DNA of 64,000 nucleotides from Actinernus sp. WN-2022 (lineage: Eukaryota; Cnidaria; Anthozoa; Actiniaria; Actinernidae): positions 4,340,965 through 4,404,964 of the forward strand of contig JAOWCC010001368.1 in assembly GCA_030867875.1 (NCBI GenBank), written 5' to 3'. The stretch's first letter is position 1. Each line of letters begins with the position of its first letter. The notes below the pieces were generated by a model. It did not search any database. It had not been told where the DNA came from and saw nothing but the letters and a program-made list of their open reading frames with translations. Shown in pieces: positions 30,159 through 41,998 of the stretch. A program made the translations under genes and the position numbers.

Positions 30159-30698
30159 CTGAGTATTAAACACAAGAGTCAATCGGACGACAAACTTAAT
30201 TTATTTTATGCGTATAAAATCTCTAAAATAATTGAATTTCTAACGCCGTGACCTGAAATAATCATAGAGGCTGATCCGAATGTCAGGACCTGGCATGGCT
30301 TTATCCGTTTGTCTTTCACTTTCAAACCGCGAACTAGAAAACTCTTTTTCATCTCTGGATCTAAAATAGCGCAGTCATAAGATCTCCCCGGGGATTTGGG
30401 TACTCTCCTATGTACGGCTACTATACCGGCTAAACATGCATGGCATGGTTTACTAGATGTTTTAGTCTCAAAACACATTGAAGAAGGAACAGGAGAAGTG
30501 TGTAGATAATTTATATATATAATCTAACTCACAATGAGAAAATAATGCTGCAAATATGAAGTTTCTCATAGCTATATGACTTGATTTTCAGCTAGGCTGG
30601 ATAATAGACCTTTCTCTGGCCAAAGCGACCAAGTTGGCTAGAAACAGTTATTTGTAACTTTCCCACGCAGGTGTTGCCTCGCACTCAGTAGTTTTCAG
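30159..30698. other. Upstream intron, unassigned frame
   Basis: A minus frame at 30206-30478 (with RRVPKSPGRSYDCAILDPEM) reads somewhat like protein, but I recognise no family. It has no signal peptide and cannot be connected with confidence to the receptor exon. Confidence 0.3.
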
Positions 30699-30890
30699 GG
30701 GAGCTGGGGTGGCGCAGTGGTTAAGCGATTCGCCTCTCGGCTCTGTGGCCCAGGTTCGATTCCCGGACGGGGCGCCATATGTGAGTTGAGTTTGTTGGTA
30801 TCTCGCCCTTGCTCCGAGGGTTTTTCTCCGGGTTCTCCGGTTTTCCTCCCTCTGCAAAAACCAACACGCTAAATTCCAATTCAATCTGTG
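30699..30890 (+). mobile_element. tRNA-derived SINE, copy 1
   Basis: It starts GGGGAGCTGGGGTGGCGCAG with an A-box-like TGGCGCAGTGGTTAAGCG and a B box GGTTCGATTCC spaced as in a tRNA gene. A conserved body follows (TCTCGCCCTTGCTCCGAGGG, then GTTCTCCGGTTTTCCTCCC). The body is shared with 51400-51593 (opposite strand). The tRNA-like head does not fold as a full tRNA with a usable anticodon arm, so it is a SINE rather than a tRNA gene. Confidence 0.85.
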
Positions 30891-31156
30891 GTGATTAGCC
30901 GAGACCTGGCTTTGATCAGCCCCCATGGTTGTTTCAGGTCTCGTTAGAAATTCCGGCAGAGTTTCAAAACGAGTTTTTAGAGGGGGAAAACAAAGATTTG
31001 TATTTATTTTATATAAATGTCTATGTTATCTTTCATTTTATGCCGGTGGGAATATATTATTTTGTTTTGCACCTCACATTTAAAAGCCGATACATTTAAA
31101 AGAACTTCATGTAATATAATACATCAGTATATGTACATCATAATGATACTTATTTT
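30891..31156. other. No feature seen
   Basis: AT-rich spacer after the SINE. Part of it may be the SINE tail (GGTGATTAGCCGAGACC). Confidence 0.4.
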
Positions 31157-31748
31157 TAGAGCGGTTTTAGATTGAGTGTCATGTAAAACCAAAACCATAG
31201 TAATTGCAGAACCAATCAGTCATGGGAGCTAGCAAAAACGCAATGAACCAATCACGATTCAAGATTGGTTTTAGAGCGAATTTCGCATGAGTGTCGAAAG
31301 ACCAAATGCAAATTACCCACAGCCAGCCAATCATAAGGGCGAGTAATCACAAGTAACTCATAAATGGCTTCCCTGTGAGCCAATGACAAACCAAAGCAAA
31401 ACCAAAACCAATTTGCGTTTGGTTTTACTTTGGATTCTGATTGGTTGGTTTACTTTCTCAGCCAATAGGAGAGCTCAGTAAACGGAAAACCAAAACACTT
31501 CCGACACTCAACTGAAATCCGCTCTACTTGGATCAATCACGAAGAAAAGTAAAGGCATGAACAATCGTGGATAACTCTCGCTGTAACGCAAATTGCTTGC
31601 GTCCTGCACGGACCAAAACAGTGTTTGGTCTTAGTTTAGAACTTGATTGACTAATAATTAAAAAAACATGCAAGCATTGTTCAGCTAAGCAAACGCAAAA
31701 CCAAAGCAACACCTAATTACTTCTGATATTCAGTCGAACACCGCTCTA
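31157..31748. mobile_element. Foldback element B, copy 2 (composite)
   Basis: TAGAGCGGTTTTAGATTGAG at 31157 matches the left end at 17989. Right-type ends (CGACACTCAACTGAAATCCG...CTCTA) occur at about 31506-31527, and a diverged one ends at 31748. An inner left-type end (TAGAGCGAATTTCGCATGAG) is at 31271. The arrangement suggests one copy inserted in or recombined with another. CCAATCA motifs are frequent. Confidence 0.8.
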
Positions 31749-32541
31749 AAAACAGTAGAGTATACTTATATAACAGTTGAGTTTATGTAAATTCAGTAAA
31801 ATACAGACTGATTAAATATTTATAATTCGAACTAAGTTTTGTAACAGACCAATTTTCAATGTCAGTTGTTGTTGATGACTCTAACTCAATGTTCATTGGC
31901 TGGCTTAGTGGGTTAGAAAATTCATAAAAGCCACACAACTGAAACAATTTACTCAGCAGATTATTTCAATTTCATAGCTTTTAACCACTTTACGGTTAAC
32001 GAGGCTCGTTGCCTTTTCGAAGGATAAATTTGTCTAGAAGAACACAGAAAATTTGCATGACTGCATTTATGTATTTGAGAAATTGACCTTACGATATGTT
32101 AAAAGCTTCAGTCTTGACGTGGACCGAGCCACTCCCTCGTCCACATATATCAGTAGACATCGATTGTTGACTGATTACTTGAAATAACTACTCTTTCCCG
32201 CAAGAACATTAATTTCCTAAAAACTGGCACTACAACAAATATTTCCCCTTCACCTGTCAGCTCCAATAAATGATTTTTAAGCAATTTATATTACCTTACA
32301 TACCTTCTTACAATATTAAAAAGCTCTAGAGCTTTAATTTTTAAATAATTTATTTAATTAGCTTTGCTAAGAAACCTCTAACTCGAAATAAAATTGGACT
32401 TCATGATTAAAGTGACGAAAAAAGTAATTCTGAAGACTTTTATACGTATCAAGGAACAGCACAGATATGGGATCAACCCGCTTAGAGTTATAAATTCTAA
32501 CTAAATGATGTTATTCGGTTCTTTACTGCTTAATGTATTTA
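31749..32541. other. No feature seen
   Basis: AT-rich sequence without recognisable genes or repeats. Confidence 0.4.
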
Positions 32542-33028
32542 TGTCGAAGTGTGTTATACACACACAAATTAAACCTACTGGACTGATGAGCATATGGCTC
32601 TGCGCCGATAGCGGGCTCCAGTCTGTCGAAGTGTGTTATACACACACAAATTAAACCTACTGTACTGATGAGCATATGGCTCTGCGCCGATAGTGGCTCC
32701 AGTCTGTCGAAGTGTGTTATACACACACAAATTAAACCTACTGTACTGATGAGCATATGGCTCTGCGCCGATAGTGGCTCCAGTCTGTCGAAGTGTGTTA
32801 TACACACACAAATTAAACCTACTGTACTGATGAGCATATGGCTCTGCGCCGATAGTGGCTCCAGTCTGTCGAAGTGTGTTATACACACACAAATTAAACC
32901 TACTGTACTGATGAGCATATGGCTCTGCGCCGATAGTGGCTCCAGTCTGTCGAAGTGTGTTATACACACACAAATTAAACCTACTGGACTGATGAGCATA
33001 TGGCTCTGCGCCGATAGTGGCTCCAGTC
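32542..33028. repeat. 81-bp minisatellite, six copies
   Basis: TGTCGAAGTGTGTTATACAC begins units at 32542, 32624, 32705, 32786, 32867 and 32948. The first unit is 82 bp and the rest 81 bp, nearly identical (a G/T difference in ACTG(G/T)ACTGATG). Each contains the small palindrome TGTGTTATACACACA. Since 81 is 27 codons and the unit is stop-free in several frames, three overlapping long open frames arise (plus 32668-33279, minus 32523-33080 and 32575-33090). Coding use is unlikely. Confidence 0.95.
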
Positions 33029-33340
33029 TGCCTCGTCCCCAGGCGCGCTCGGGTCGCAAATATCGCTCGATTAAATACACCTGGGGACAAGGCAGGGTTC
33101 CAGTGATGTATCTATCAATTCCAAACCTGCATGCTCATCCTCCCCCACCCCCACCCCCTCCCCTCTTCCTGGGCACACGTGGGGCATTTGTCAGGAAAGA
33201 AACGTTGGGGTTGGAGAATTTGTCAAAAAGAGTCAAAGATACGGAATTTTACATCATTATTCTGTCATTCAATGTTTAAAAGAGATTTGTACTCGTTTCC
33301 AAGCCCCACGCAGTGGAGCATCAGTGAATCCTTATGATAT
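33029..33340. other. Foldback and C-rich element ends
   Basis: CCTCGTCCCCAGG (33031) pairs with CCTGGGGACAAGG (33081-33093). From about 33108 a TCAATTCCAAACCTGCATGC...CATTTGTCA stretch resembles the left end of the element at 43126-43932. Confidence 0.55.
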
Positions 33341-33757
33341 CTGATTCAGAAATGTGGGAGGGAAAACTCAAATAGTAGAACATTCTTTGCTCGAAATCAT
33401 GCAAACATGCATGGCTGTACGATTGAATGACTAAGTATTTATAAATAACGAATTAGGATGATGATTTCGATACAGTGAACATATTATAATAATGCATGTC
33501 CGCTTGACAATAAAACAATTATTGGACCAACTCCCTCCTACTCGATCGGATTTCACGTATGATTCGAGTTCTTGGAATAATTCAGTGCTAAATACCAACA
33601 ACTGCGCCCAAAGCAAAAGGTTGCATCTTGTAAGGTTTATTTATTCTTGTTCGTGCTTTAGTGGCCAGAATGTAATGAAATTGTCCATCAGGCATCTGCC
33701 TAACCTATTAGACTACAAGCTCGAAGATTCTATTGTAGCTCAGAGTGAGTAGCTTTT

Positions 33758-33975
33758 AGACCATGTTCACACCCTGCCGGCATAAAAACTATCCACTAAA
33801 GTGTTAACAGGCATGGAGCAATTCGGTACAAAAACCTCTGCACTGAGGATATCGCTTTCAAGACTGGAAAGGTGAAACCCGGCACCAAAATCGCTCCCAA
33901 AAAAAGCGTTTTGTGTGTGAACATGCATGCAGGCAAGAGGCCTATCTGTTTCGTTTTCGTGCCGGCACAAAACCT
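33758..33975. mobile_element. MITE family E, copy 2 (inverted)
   Basis: CATGTTCACACCCTGCCGGC and GTTTTCGTGCCGGCACAAAA share ends and inner phrases with 22380-22625 in the opposite orientation. Confidence 0.65.
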
Positions 33976-34014
33976 CTCGATGTAATCAATATGGCATTAA
34001 GCTACTATCTATTA

Positions 34015-34560
34015 CAGATAACCCAGCCGACGTCTATGGGGAAACTCGTCATCTGATTGGTTACGCCAGGTCTATCGATTGTTAGTATAAACCAACTAGT
34101 GGACTATTACAAATCCTGCATTCTGATTGGCTACGCTACTATAGGTCTATTTGTGATAGCCCATGGTAGAGAAAAACCGCACGCATTTTCACGAAATAAA
34201 ACAAAAATTCAACTTCAATTTGTTTCTTTCTATTATTTCTACTGACTGTCCGACTGGTTAGTTTATACTAAAACAATTAGACCTCTCGCCCTCATGGGCT
34301 ACGAGTTAAATAGCCCATTCAGCTGCGCATCATGGGCTATTGACTCGTAGCCCATTCGGGCTGCGGGTCTAATTGTTAAATAGTCGGCAGCGTGCGCAGA
34401 CCAAAATCACTTTTAAAATGCTTTTTTCATACTTTTATCAAGTTGATAGAACGGTGGCTTGGTTATGTTAAAATAATTAGGCTTCTCGATCTTGGTTTCT
34501 ATCGACTTTGATAGTTGACCTCACCACTGAACTATCTGCCGACCTCGAGCTCACAGTCTC
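34015..34560 (+). mobile_element. Repeat family D, copy 2
   Basis: The left part matches 18990-19080 and the right part (AAGTTGATAGAACGGTGGCT) matches 19267-19350. The middle contains an extra palindrome (34272-34376). Confidence 0.7.
34272..34376. repeat. Palindrome with TAGCCCAT arms
   Basis: ACAATTAGACC...TCATGGGCTACGAG pairs with CTCGTAGCCCATTC...GGTCTAATTGT. It is inserted in the middle of family D copy 2. Confidence 0.8.
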
Positions 34561-34884
34561 ATTAATCGTTAAATACATGGTGAGTAGCTTAACCAATCAG
34601 ATTACAGGATTCAGTTGTGGTATAGAACCGAGTAGTTGGTTACTTCTACTGAAAAGTAAATATATAGAAAGTTTTTCGACCTAAAAGTATGTCTATATTC
34701 AAATACAGCTATAGAAGCAAATTAGTTTAATATTTCAATGTAATGACTATACCTGGTATTGCAAAAGGCAAACAGTTTAAACCTTGAAAAGCTGAAATTG
34801 TATACAATTTTATGTTTAACCTGCATCTATACCAATATGTATTTATGTATATACGTTTATACATATCTCCATTATTAACATACA

Positions 34885-35345
34885 TACAGTTCAACCTCCC
34901 GTAAGCGACCACCCTCGGGACCTGGAAAAGTGGTCGCTTACGAGAGGTGGTTGCTCACGAGAGTAACCACCACAGGAAGCCCAAATTTTAGTAATATGAT
35001 ATCTGGTCTCTAGGGACAGGAAATATCAATACAACAACATATTTTATCACTACATTTTATTATTTATATTATGGGTTTGTAGTGCTCCAACCTCAAAACC
35101 TTTAAAATTTTCAGCGAACATGAACTTCAACAGATAAACGGGGATTGAGTGTCAAAACATATTTACAGTTTATGGCTTGAAACACCTTTTAATCGAGGAT
35201 TGTGTGAACGATTTCAGTCGTATGGTCGCTTGCCGGAGGTAAAATAACAAAGAATAATCCAACTCCCAAGCCCAAAAGGTGGTCGCGGTCGCTTAAGAGA
35301 GATGATCGCCTAGGAGAGGTGGTCGCTCAGAGAGGTTCCACTGTA
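34885..35345. mobile_element. Mariner-like MITE (TACAGTTCAACCTC ends)
   Basis: TACAGTTCAACCTCCCGTAA at the left and AGAGAGGTTCCACTGTA at the right are inverted, with TA at both outer ends, as expected for Tc1/mariner insertions. AAGCGACCA/TGGTCGCTTA phrases recur inside. There is no transposase. Confidence 0.85.
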
Positions 35346-37714
35346 TGTATAACTGATATGATGATTAGAACTATTTCTGATAGAGAAATACGTTTATACG
35401 TGCATATGTGCGTGCTCGGTACAAACCACATAAAGACTGTTTGAATCATGTCCTTAATTGTATTTATAAATCTACAAGCTGGCTCGGGGAACTAATTAAC
35501 CCGCTTTTAATATCGGCACGGCATTACAGAACTCTGTACTTCCGATTTCTTAATTACTTTAGGCTTTACCTTGTATGAAATAAAACGAATTTTTCACTTC
35601 GTGATTAAACAATCTTTTAAAATCAACCCGCAAAAGATGTCGCTTTTATAAAGAAATATAATTCCAATGATTAGGACTCTATCAGGTAGTGTGTATGTTT
35701 GTGTGTTGATTGGGTAATGTTATGTTAAGCATTTCTAGTTAAAACGATATCAGGTTAGACCCATCAATGTTTGAGAAGATTGCACAAAACGAATATTTCA
35801 GAACGTGAATTCTTTGTTTCATATTGAGAAAATTGAAGGAAAGGAATGAACACATCATTCGTATTAAAAACAATGCATATTGTTTAACCTTACCTTGCAA
35901 GAGAGCTAGTAATGAAGATGAAGATAAAAAATCCAAGAAGAGCCGGCTTAAGCTGTCCCGGCATCTTTGCTATCTTTCACCGGCAATGCACAGTAGCACT
36001 CTTGTCACATTCTGAACTAACTGACGGACCTCAATAACTGTAGAAACATAACATGAGTCAATACAAAGTGTAGATACGACCACGATACACGAGCGATAAC
36101 GCGAATTGGATATCCTGTTCAGATAGATTTATATCGATGGACCAAGAACAGGTGACTTAAGCTTGATTTAAGTCGCCGGGGTTTAGGTGAATCTACATCG
36201 ATTAAATGTTGTCGGAGAAAAAAACTAAAAACATTCAGATTTCACCCAGGTGCTTCAGTTATAGGCATATTATATATTGGTAAATTCATTGCCGGAACGA
36301 GGGAATTCCGCGTTAAATTTTACTTGAAACTGACCGATATCGTACGAATCGCGAAGCAATGAGTTATTCCGGTTTTTCTGAAGTGAAATTTAACGTGGAA
36401 TTCTCGAGTCCGCCAATTATTATGTTTTTAATCCCATAACATTTTACGAAATTATAACTGACACAATCACTCTTGCTGGAATATCCCACCGCGCGCCAGG
36501 AACCCATTCAGCCGAATAGGAATTATGCTAAAGATCAGTCTACTTCAAGTGAAAATCTTCACAACATTATTTGGTTTTACGACATCAAAATTGCATTTTT
36601 ATGCATGGCAATACCTGTATTTTATTAAGGTACACATAATTTCAATCATGTGTTTACCAAGAAACCGAAAGTGCATTAGCTGGAGACTAAATATTTAAGT
36701 CAGTTGAATACCGGCGGCTAATAACGATTCCGCCAACAAAGCTTGAACATGTTTGAGTGCTTTGATTAACAATTACCGCCGGAGCTTGCGGGTGCTAAAT
36801 TATTGTTTCAATCTGATCTTTCTTTAATAACTACAGGGCTGGGATTATTATACAGCCAGGGATGATTCTGCTATTCGTACACCTGGCCGAGGTAGTTTTA
36901 ACCCTGTATAGTGACTAGTAGGAACAAAATAGATGTTCTTCTTGGCCACTCGCCGCTGGCAAATTCTGCAGTCTAATATTTCTCAGCTGGAAAATTCTGC
37001 ATTATTTGTTTTCAGTTTTTCAAAACTATTGACTCTGCAGGGTATCGAAATTTGCAATTGTCTGACTATCGGACAGAACGAATACTAAGGCACGAATGTA
37101 AACAAATACAAATCTCCCTAGAGGAGGTACACAAAAAGTTTTCACTTTGTATCGATACTAACCCTATCATATTGTTTCTTGACTCTCAAAATTCAGTGAA
37201 ATAAAAGACTCTGTTTTAATACCGGTTGCAGCAATGGCGCTTCTTCCTCGTGCTGTACTTCATTGCTGCGCACACGCCCCCCCAAATCAATAAAATCAAA
37301 CCCAAAAGCAGAACAACTCCACCAGAACACTTTAACGGCCAAATATACTGACTTTATCTCGTCCTGTGATGAATTTCCACCGCCGAGAGAGTAAATTCTC
37401 AAAGTACTTCCGTACACCCTGTGGATGAAACATGACGAACTGGCGCGCGAAGGCGGCCGCGCGGCAGAAATTCCTTTTTTTGCCAGAGTGTAAACGAACA
37501 AATTATAGTGAACAACACAAAGGAAAGGTAAATTATCGCAAAGAAACTGTTTATTATAAGAATATGAAACTCAAGGCACGCTTTATAGCACAGTAGAGAA
37601 GCTACAAAAACAAATTGCAACGAGCTAACAATAATCAATTATTGGACGAGGCTGAGCAAAATATGATGAATTGTCTGTGGCGAGCTACCAGTTATTTGCC
37701 GATGCTGAAGGCAA
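35346..37714. other. Gene-poor region with small palindromes
   Basis: GAATTCCGCGTTAAATTTTA (36304) pairs with GAAATTTAACGTGGAATTC (36385-36404). Open frames at 35739-36015 and 37193-37638 (minus) match nothing known. The frame at 37399-37638 begins with a signal-peptide-like hydrophobic stretch (MIIVSSLQFVFVASLLCYKA) but lacks a suitable donor for the receptor. Confidence 0.4.
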
Positions 37715-37985
37715 ACTGGTAACATGACATACATACATAGACTTTATTTCAGTTCGAATTTGAGATTAGCATTATGATGCTAGTATCTTCGAACATACAG
37801 AAGTAACAATACAAGCCAAAATACAACAAGAACAATAATTACAGCACAGGGATAATCCGCTCTGTCTAAAGTGGCTAGATTAATTAGGAGATCCCACAGG
37901 TCATTCCAGTGTTTCGCAGCCATGTATTTAAACTGAATGTAGACCAAACGTAGTGGTTTTAACTGGCGGTATTTTAGCTTCATAC
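37715..37985 (-). mobile_element. Retroelement 3' end remnant
   Basis: The minus strand ends AATAAAGTCTATGTATGTAT, a typical LINE tail with a 4-bp microsatellite. Upstream, YMAAKHWNDLWDLLINLATL can be read. It may be the last part of a LINE or a multi-copy repeat. The family is not resolved. Confidence 0.45.
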
Positions 37986-38104
37986 CCCCCGCAGGTTGTA
38001 GTTACTTGCCGAGCGTAATGTAAAAAGGATATAAAGGTATGCAGGGGCTATGTTATGGCAACATTTGTAGAATAAGATAAGTACAATAAGACACAGACAA
38101 TTCA

Positions 38105-38364
38105 TCATATTTTACGATGATAGCCGCAGTTCCAAAACTTATTTTATTATTTAGTAATTTGGCATCCAAATTGTTCGCAATTTCTAGGCTTGAGCTCCTC
38201 TGAACGCTCTGGAAACCTAGCAGCCATGTTGGGATTTGTTGTTCAACAGCACTGCACATGTTTGCAGCAAACGCTGATTTGCGCGCAATTTTCTGCAGGT
38301 AAATCAACCAATCAGAATTCGTGATACTTAGGAACTGAATAATAAAAACGCCTATTCCTGCCAC
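38105..38364 (-). pseudogene. Decayed first exon of a multi-copy gene, family uncertain
   Basis: In one minus frame 38227-38150 reads MAARFPERSEELKPRNCEQF and stops after ~26 codons. A second frame continues with NNLDAKLLNNKISFGTAAI. The combination resembles the start of Crypton-like (tyrosine recombinase-related) proteins that are abundant in cnidarians, from memory only. Broken by a frameshift and stops. Confidence 0.3.
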
Positions 38365-38532
38365 GCTTGCCCGAAATGAAGTGCGTTTTACAGGTCCAAA
38401 TAGTCGCTGAATATCTCTAGCTCAATCCAAACATGTTTTAAAGGTTTTCCCATGGTTACAAAGCGCGCAGAAATATCGACAGAATGTCTGATGATAGGTA
38501 TTGCCTGTCCGATAGTAGGTTATAATCTGTCC

Positions 38533-39910
38533 GATAGTAGGTTTGTCAACAACGGATATCTTAAGTCGATTTTCAGGGAAAGTATTGAAATTCGAAAGGA
38601 ATCAGGTAAGAAGGAAGAAAACCATTGGTAATATACGACTGGAAGCTAGTAGGTGGTAATACCTTATATGGAATTACATTTGAAACAGCTTTTCTTGTTA
38701 GCCTGCCAGTATTACAGCACCTCTCGATCTACATACTCTAGTTGTGATTTCTGTATCTTGACTCATTCTCTACCACTGCATTGGTACTGTAAATTCCATA
38801 GCCATAGGTCGCATACGCAAATATCTGTCGCTACAATCAGCTGAGACTCTAGTACTCTCATTTGTTACGTCCAGATTAGACTTCTGTAACTCTCTTTTTT
38901 ATGGTTTACCCAATGAACTAATACAGAAACTTCAAAGCGTTCAAAATTCAGCTGCAAGATTAGTTTCTCTCACTAAAAGACATGAGCACATCACGCCAGT
39001 AGTACAACAACTACACACTGGCCGACCAATCGAGTATAGAATTCAATATAAGGTCATATTATTAACTTTGAACTGCCTTTAAAACAATGCCCCTGCCTAC
39101 CTTATAGACTTGATCCGTCAATCAGCTACCAAATCGTAACTTATAAGGTCTAATTCCAAGAACTACCTCGAAAGGGTTCAATTCAATCTTAACGGTTACG
39201 GTTACAGAGCCTTCTCAGCAGCGGCACCCAGACTGGAATGCGCTTCCAGATAACCTCAGAGATTACTCTGATAAATATCTACCTTCTTTCAAAAAACAAC
39301 TTAAGACTTATTTATTCAGGAGTGCATTTTCCCCATGATCATTAATTATAATTACTATTTATTATAATCTAGCTTTTAATGTAATTACCTATAAATAGCC
39401 ATGTTTAGTATAATTTAAGTTCATGTAAGGAACTAGACAATTTTTAGATAATTTTTTAGGATGATTTTTATTCATGTAAAGAGCAAATAGGATAATTGAA
39501 ATTCATGTAAAGCGCCTATGGACTATAGGAATCGGCGCTATAATATAAATATTTACTACTATTAGTAATTGTCTTTTATCATTATTAAAGGATCTACATA
39601 TTCTAGTTGTGATTTCTGTATCTTGACTCATTCTCTTAACCACTGCATTGGTACTGCAAATTCCTTGATTGTCTTTTATCATTATTAAATTTGAAATATA
39701 ATTCCAAGCTTTAAATTTCTAGTTGACCTGCAAGTATTTCAATTCTTCTCTACATATTTTGTGATTTGTCCGATAGTAGGTTTGTCAACAACGGATATAT
39801 TAAGTCGATTTTCAGGGAAAGTATTGAAATTCGAAAGGATCTACATATTCTAGTTGTGATTTCTGTATCTTGACTCATTCTTTACCACTGCATTGGTACT
39901 GTAAATTCCT
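38533..39910. repeat. Local duplications around a LINE remnant
   Basis: A ~70-bp phrase beginning TCTACATA(C/T)TCTAGTTGTG occurs at about 38728, 39592 and 39840 in direct orientation. GTAGGTTTGTCAACAACGGA and its following ~65 bases occur at about 38537 and 39776. TTGTCTTTTATCATTATTAA occurs at about 39568 and 39669. A further match to 39690-39770 lies at 42396-42470. Confidence 0.85.
38840..39560 (+). pseudogene. CR1/L2-like LINE 3' end, frameshifted
   Basis: Readable pieces are ETLVLSFVTSRLDFCNSLFY, QSVQNSAARLVSLTKRHEHI and YGYRAFSAAAPRLE, the same post-RT region as in 28890-29600, but with several stops and frameshifts. The 3' UTR ends AAAGCGCCTATGGACTATAG with an ACT/ATT microsatellite. 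Confidence 0.85.
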
Positions 39911-41700
39911 TAAGTCTTTTTTTACTCGGGCTGCCTGTGGCAGCGCCGAGTCTGAAAATGCAAGTGGTTATTATTTATTTTTTGAATCAGTGTCAGACGG
40001 CTTCTGCGCATGCGTTAAAGGTCAAATTCGAACCAATCAGGTTTACACTATGCTGGTCACGCAAACAAAGGTTAGATTTCCTCAGGCGCGCTCAGATAAG
40101 AAAATTCAAAGCTCAGACTAGGCGAGACAAGGAGATATCAATTTCAAATAGTCATTGTCAGAAATCTATTCCATCGTGGGCAATGATGCAATACAACCTA
40201 AATTTGGGTCAGGTCCATGTTTTACGACAGAATAACCAGAGTCTTTCTACTGGATTCGGAGAGCTCGAGGCATTATACAAGTCTGCTAATATGGGGAAAA
40301 CTGAAACAAAAAATGAACTTTGACGGCAGAAACCCTCATATTTGAGCCAAGCGGAATATTTACATGATCCGCTAAGATTTTTACAAATCTAATTAGTTAA
40401 GCAGATGTACGCAGTGTATGCCAACTGAAATGCTGTGCTCGTTTTGTGGTTACGGCTCAGTGGGGCAACTACCCGAACAAGAAGCATGAACTGCCAGCAA
40501 AGAGAGAGGAAAACTGAAAGAGGAAATCCTTGTGAGAAATCGACGTACATATGAAGCTATATACGTTATCATCGACTATATGGGAGTCAAACATCGAGCT
40601 GCTATGAAACCGCTTGTGACAGTTTGTTTACGCACTTTCATGACAAACGAACGTTTCTACTTTCGACACAACGGTCGCTAAACTGTACGAAATCTCCAAG
40701 GATATATCCCTAATGTCCAAACTAAAGGGAAAAACTGAAAGAGGAAATCATTGTGACCAATCGACATAAATATGAAGCTCCAGAAGTAATTATTGAATAC
40801 ATGAGAACCCATAGAGAAAACCGATAATAATGAACACGGTATTAGTTTCACCGACATTTGTGGCGTAACTGAACTCGCACTACAGCATAGCTTGAAATAC
40901 TGTACGAAAACGCCCGTTTAAAAATTTCCTGATGCCGAAAGGACCGTAGCATTTAAACAAGATATCCTTCTGACCAATCGACATACATATTAAGCTGTGA
41001 AAGTATGTTTCCATTCCATAACAGCCGATAGTGCAAACTAGTAAACTGCCACTAGTAAATTGACCTTGCGAGTACTGAACTTTCTAGCGTCAAATGCATG
41101 TGTTACGTTTCCAAACTTTAGGACAAGAAATCTTCCATAGAATGTTCTATTTTATTTACAGCTGAGAACTGTATTATTAAACATAAGAAATAAAACAATG
41201 GTGCCATTTGAAGAATTATATCATGTCAAAAGTGCAAACGAAGAAATATATATCTACGGACGCGAGCAGCTCGATCGTTTCACTTTGGTCAAACTCGGAC
41301 TGTTTACGACTGGAACCTGCAGTTTTATCGGACCTGCAGACTAAATTGTAAACGTGTGGCCGTGTTCAGGCTAGTAAATCTAGCTAGCTAACCACAGGAG
41401 GTAGCGAGCTTCTTTAGTCTGAACAGTTTTTCTGCTCTGGTGATTAGCTAGCTAGTGGTCGGTGGAATACTTTGAAGTTCCAGGCTACCTAGCGAGGTAG
41501 CTTGAATAGAATCTAGCGCGCTAAAAGCCCATCGATGACAACTACCGGGTGTATTGTACGTCAATTGAGCCATCATGGATAACGAGGATCGCCAAACACC
41601 AGTCAGTAGCAGTTTTTCGCACAGTTTTAATATTTTGGTTGAAATTTCAATTGAGCACTTTGGCGGTCAATTATTTGCGATTACGAAACACTTGCGCCAA
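39911..41700. other. Unassigned region with a diverged ~220-base repeat
   Basis: AAACTGAAAGAGGAAATC(C/A)T followed by AATCGACATA(A/C)ATATGAAGCT recurs at about 40515, 40735 and (weaker) 40955. A short frame MDNEDRQTPVSSSFSHSF at 41575-41712 could be a first exon but matches nothing I know. Confidence 0.45.
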
Positions 41701-41710
41701 GGGCAGTTAT

Positions 41711-41998
41711 AGACCAAATTTCTATCTTTTAGAGAGGGTCTGAATGGGGGGGTCTACATGTCAGTTGTCAGTTAAAATGTTGGCCATTTGTCAGTTGTCA
41801 GTTAGCCCTAGTTAATCATTACTAGAGAAAATTTACAATGTTTGACCCACAAAAACCAAATTTGTCAGTTGTCAGTTATTTTTCGGTTGTCAGTTGTCAG
41901 TAAAAAAATCGTCATTTGTCAGTTGTCAGTTATTTTTAAGGCTGTTTGTCAGTAGTCAGTTAACCCCATTCATGCCCTCTTTAGAGATAGAAACAAAC
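41711..41998. mobile_element. Foldback MITE with GTCAGTTGTCAGTT repeats
   Basis: TTTCTATCTTTTAGAGAGGG (41719) pairs with CCCTCTTTAGAGATAGAAA (41975-41993) on the other side. Between them GTCAGTTGTCAGTT recurs at about 41761, 41797, 41863, 41888, 41919 and 41947 (last copy diverged), irregularly spaced and all in the same orientation. Dense repeated motifs inside the TIRs suggest multiple protein-binding sites. Confidence 0.75.

Noticed and set aside
30206..30478. N-terminal exon of the receptor
   Set aside because: No signal peptide, no suitable donor in the required phase, and no similarity to known N-termini.
30705..30780. A functional tRNA gene
   Set aside because: A- and B-box-like sequences exist, but the acceptor and anticodon stems do not pair convincingly, and the sequence continues into a body shared with another SINE copy.
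32523..33279. Three long open frames as repeat proteins
   Set aside because: They arise because the 81-bp minisatellite unit is a multiple of three and lacks stops in those frames. No start context or unique flanking domain.
37399..37638. Signal-peptide exon of the receptor (MIIVSSLQFVFVASLL...)
   Set aside because: The hydrophobic start is attractive, but no GT donor leaves the required two-base codon remainder soon after the likely cleavage site.
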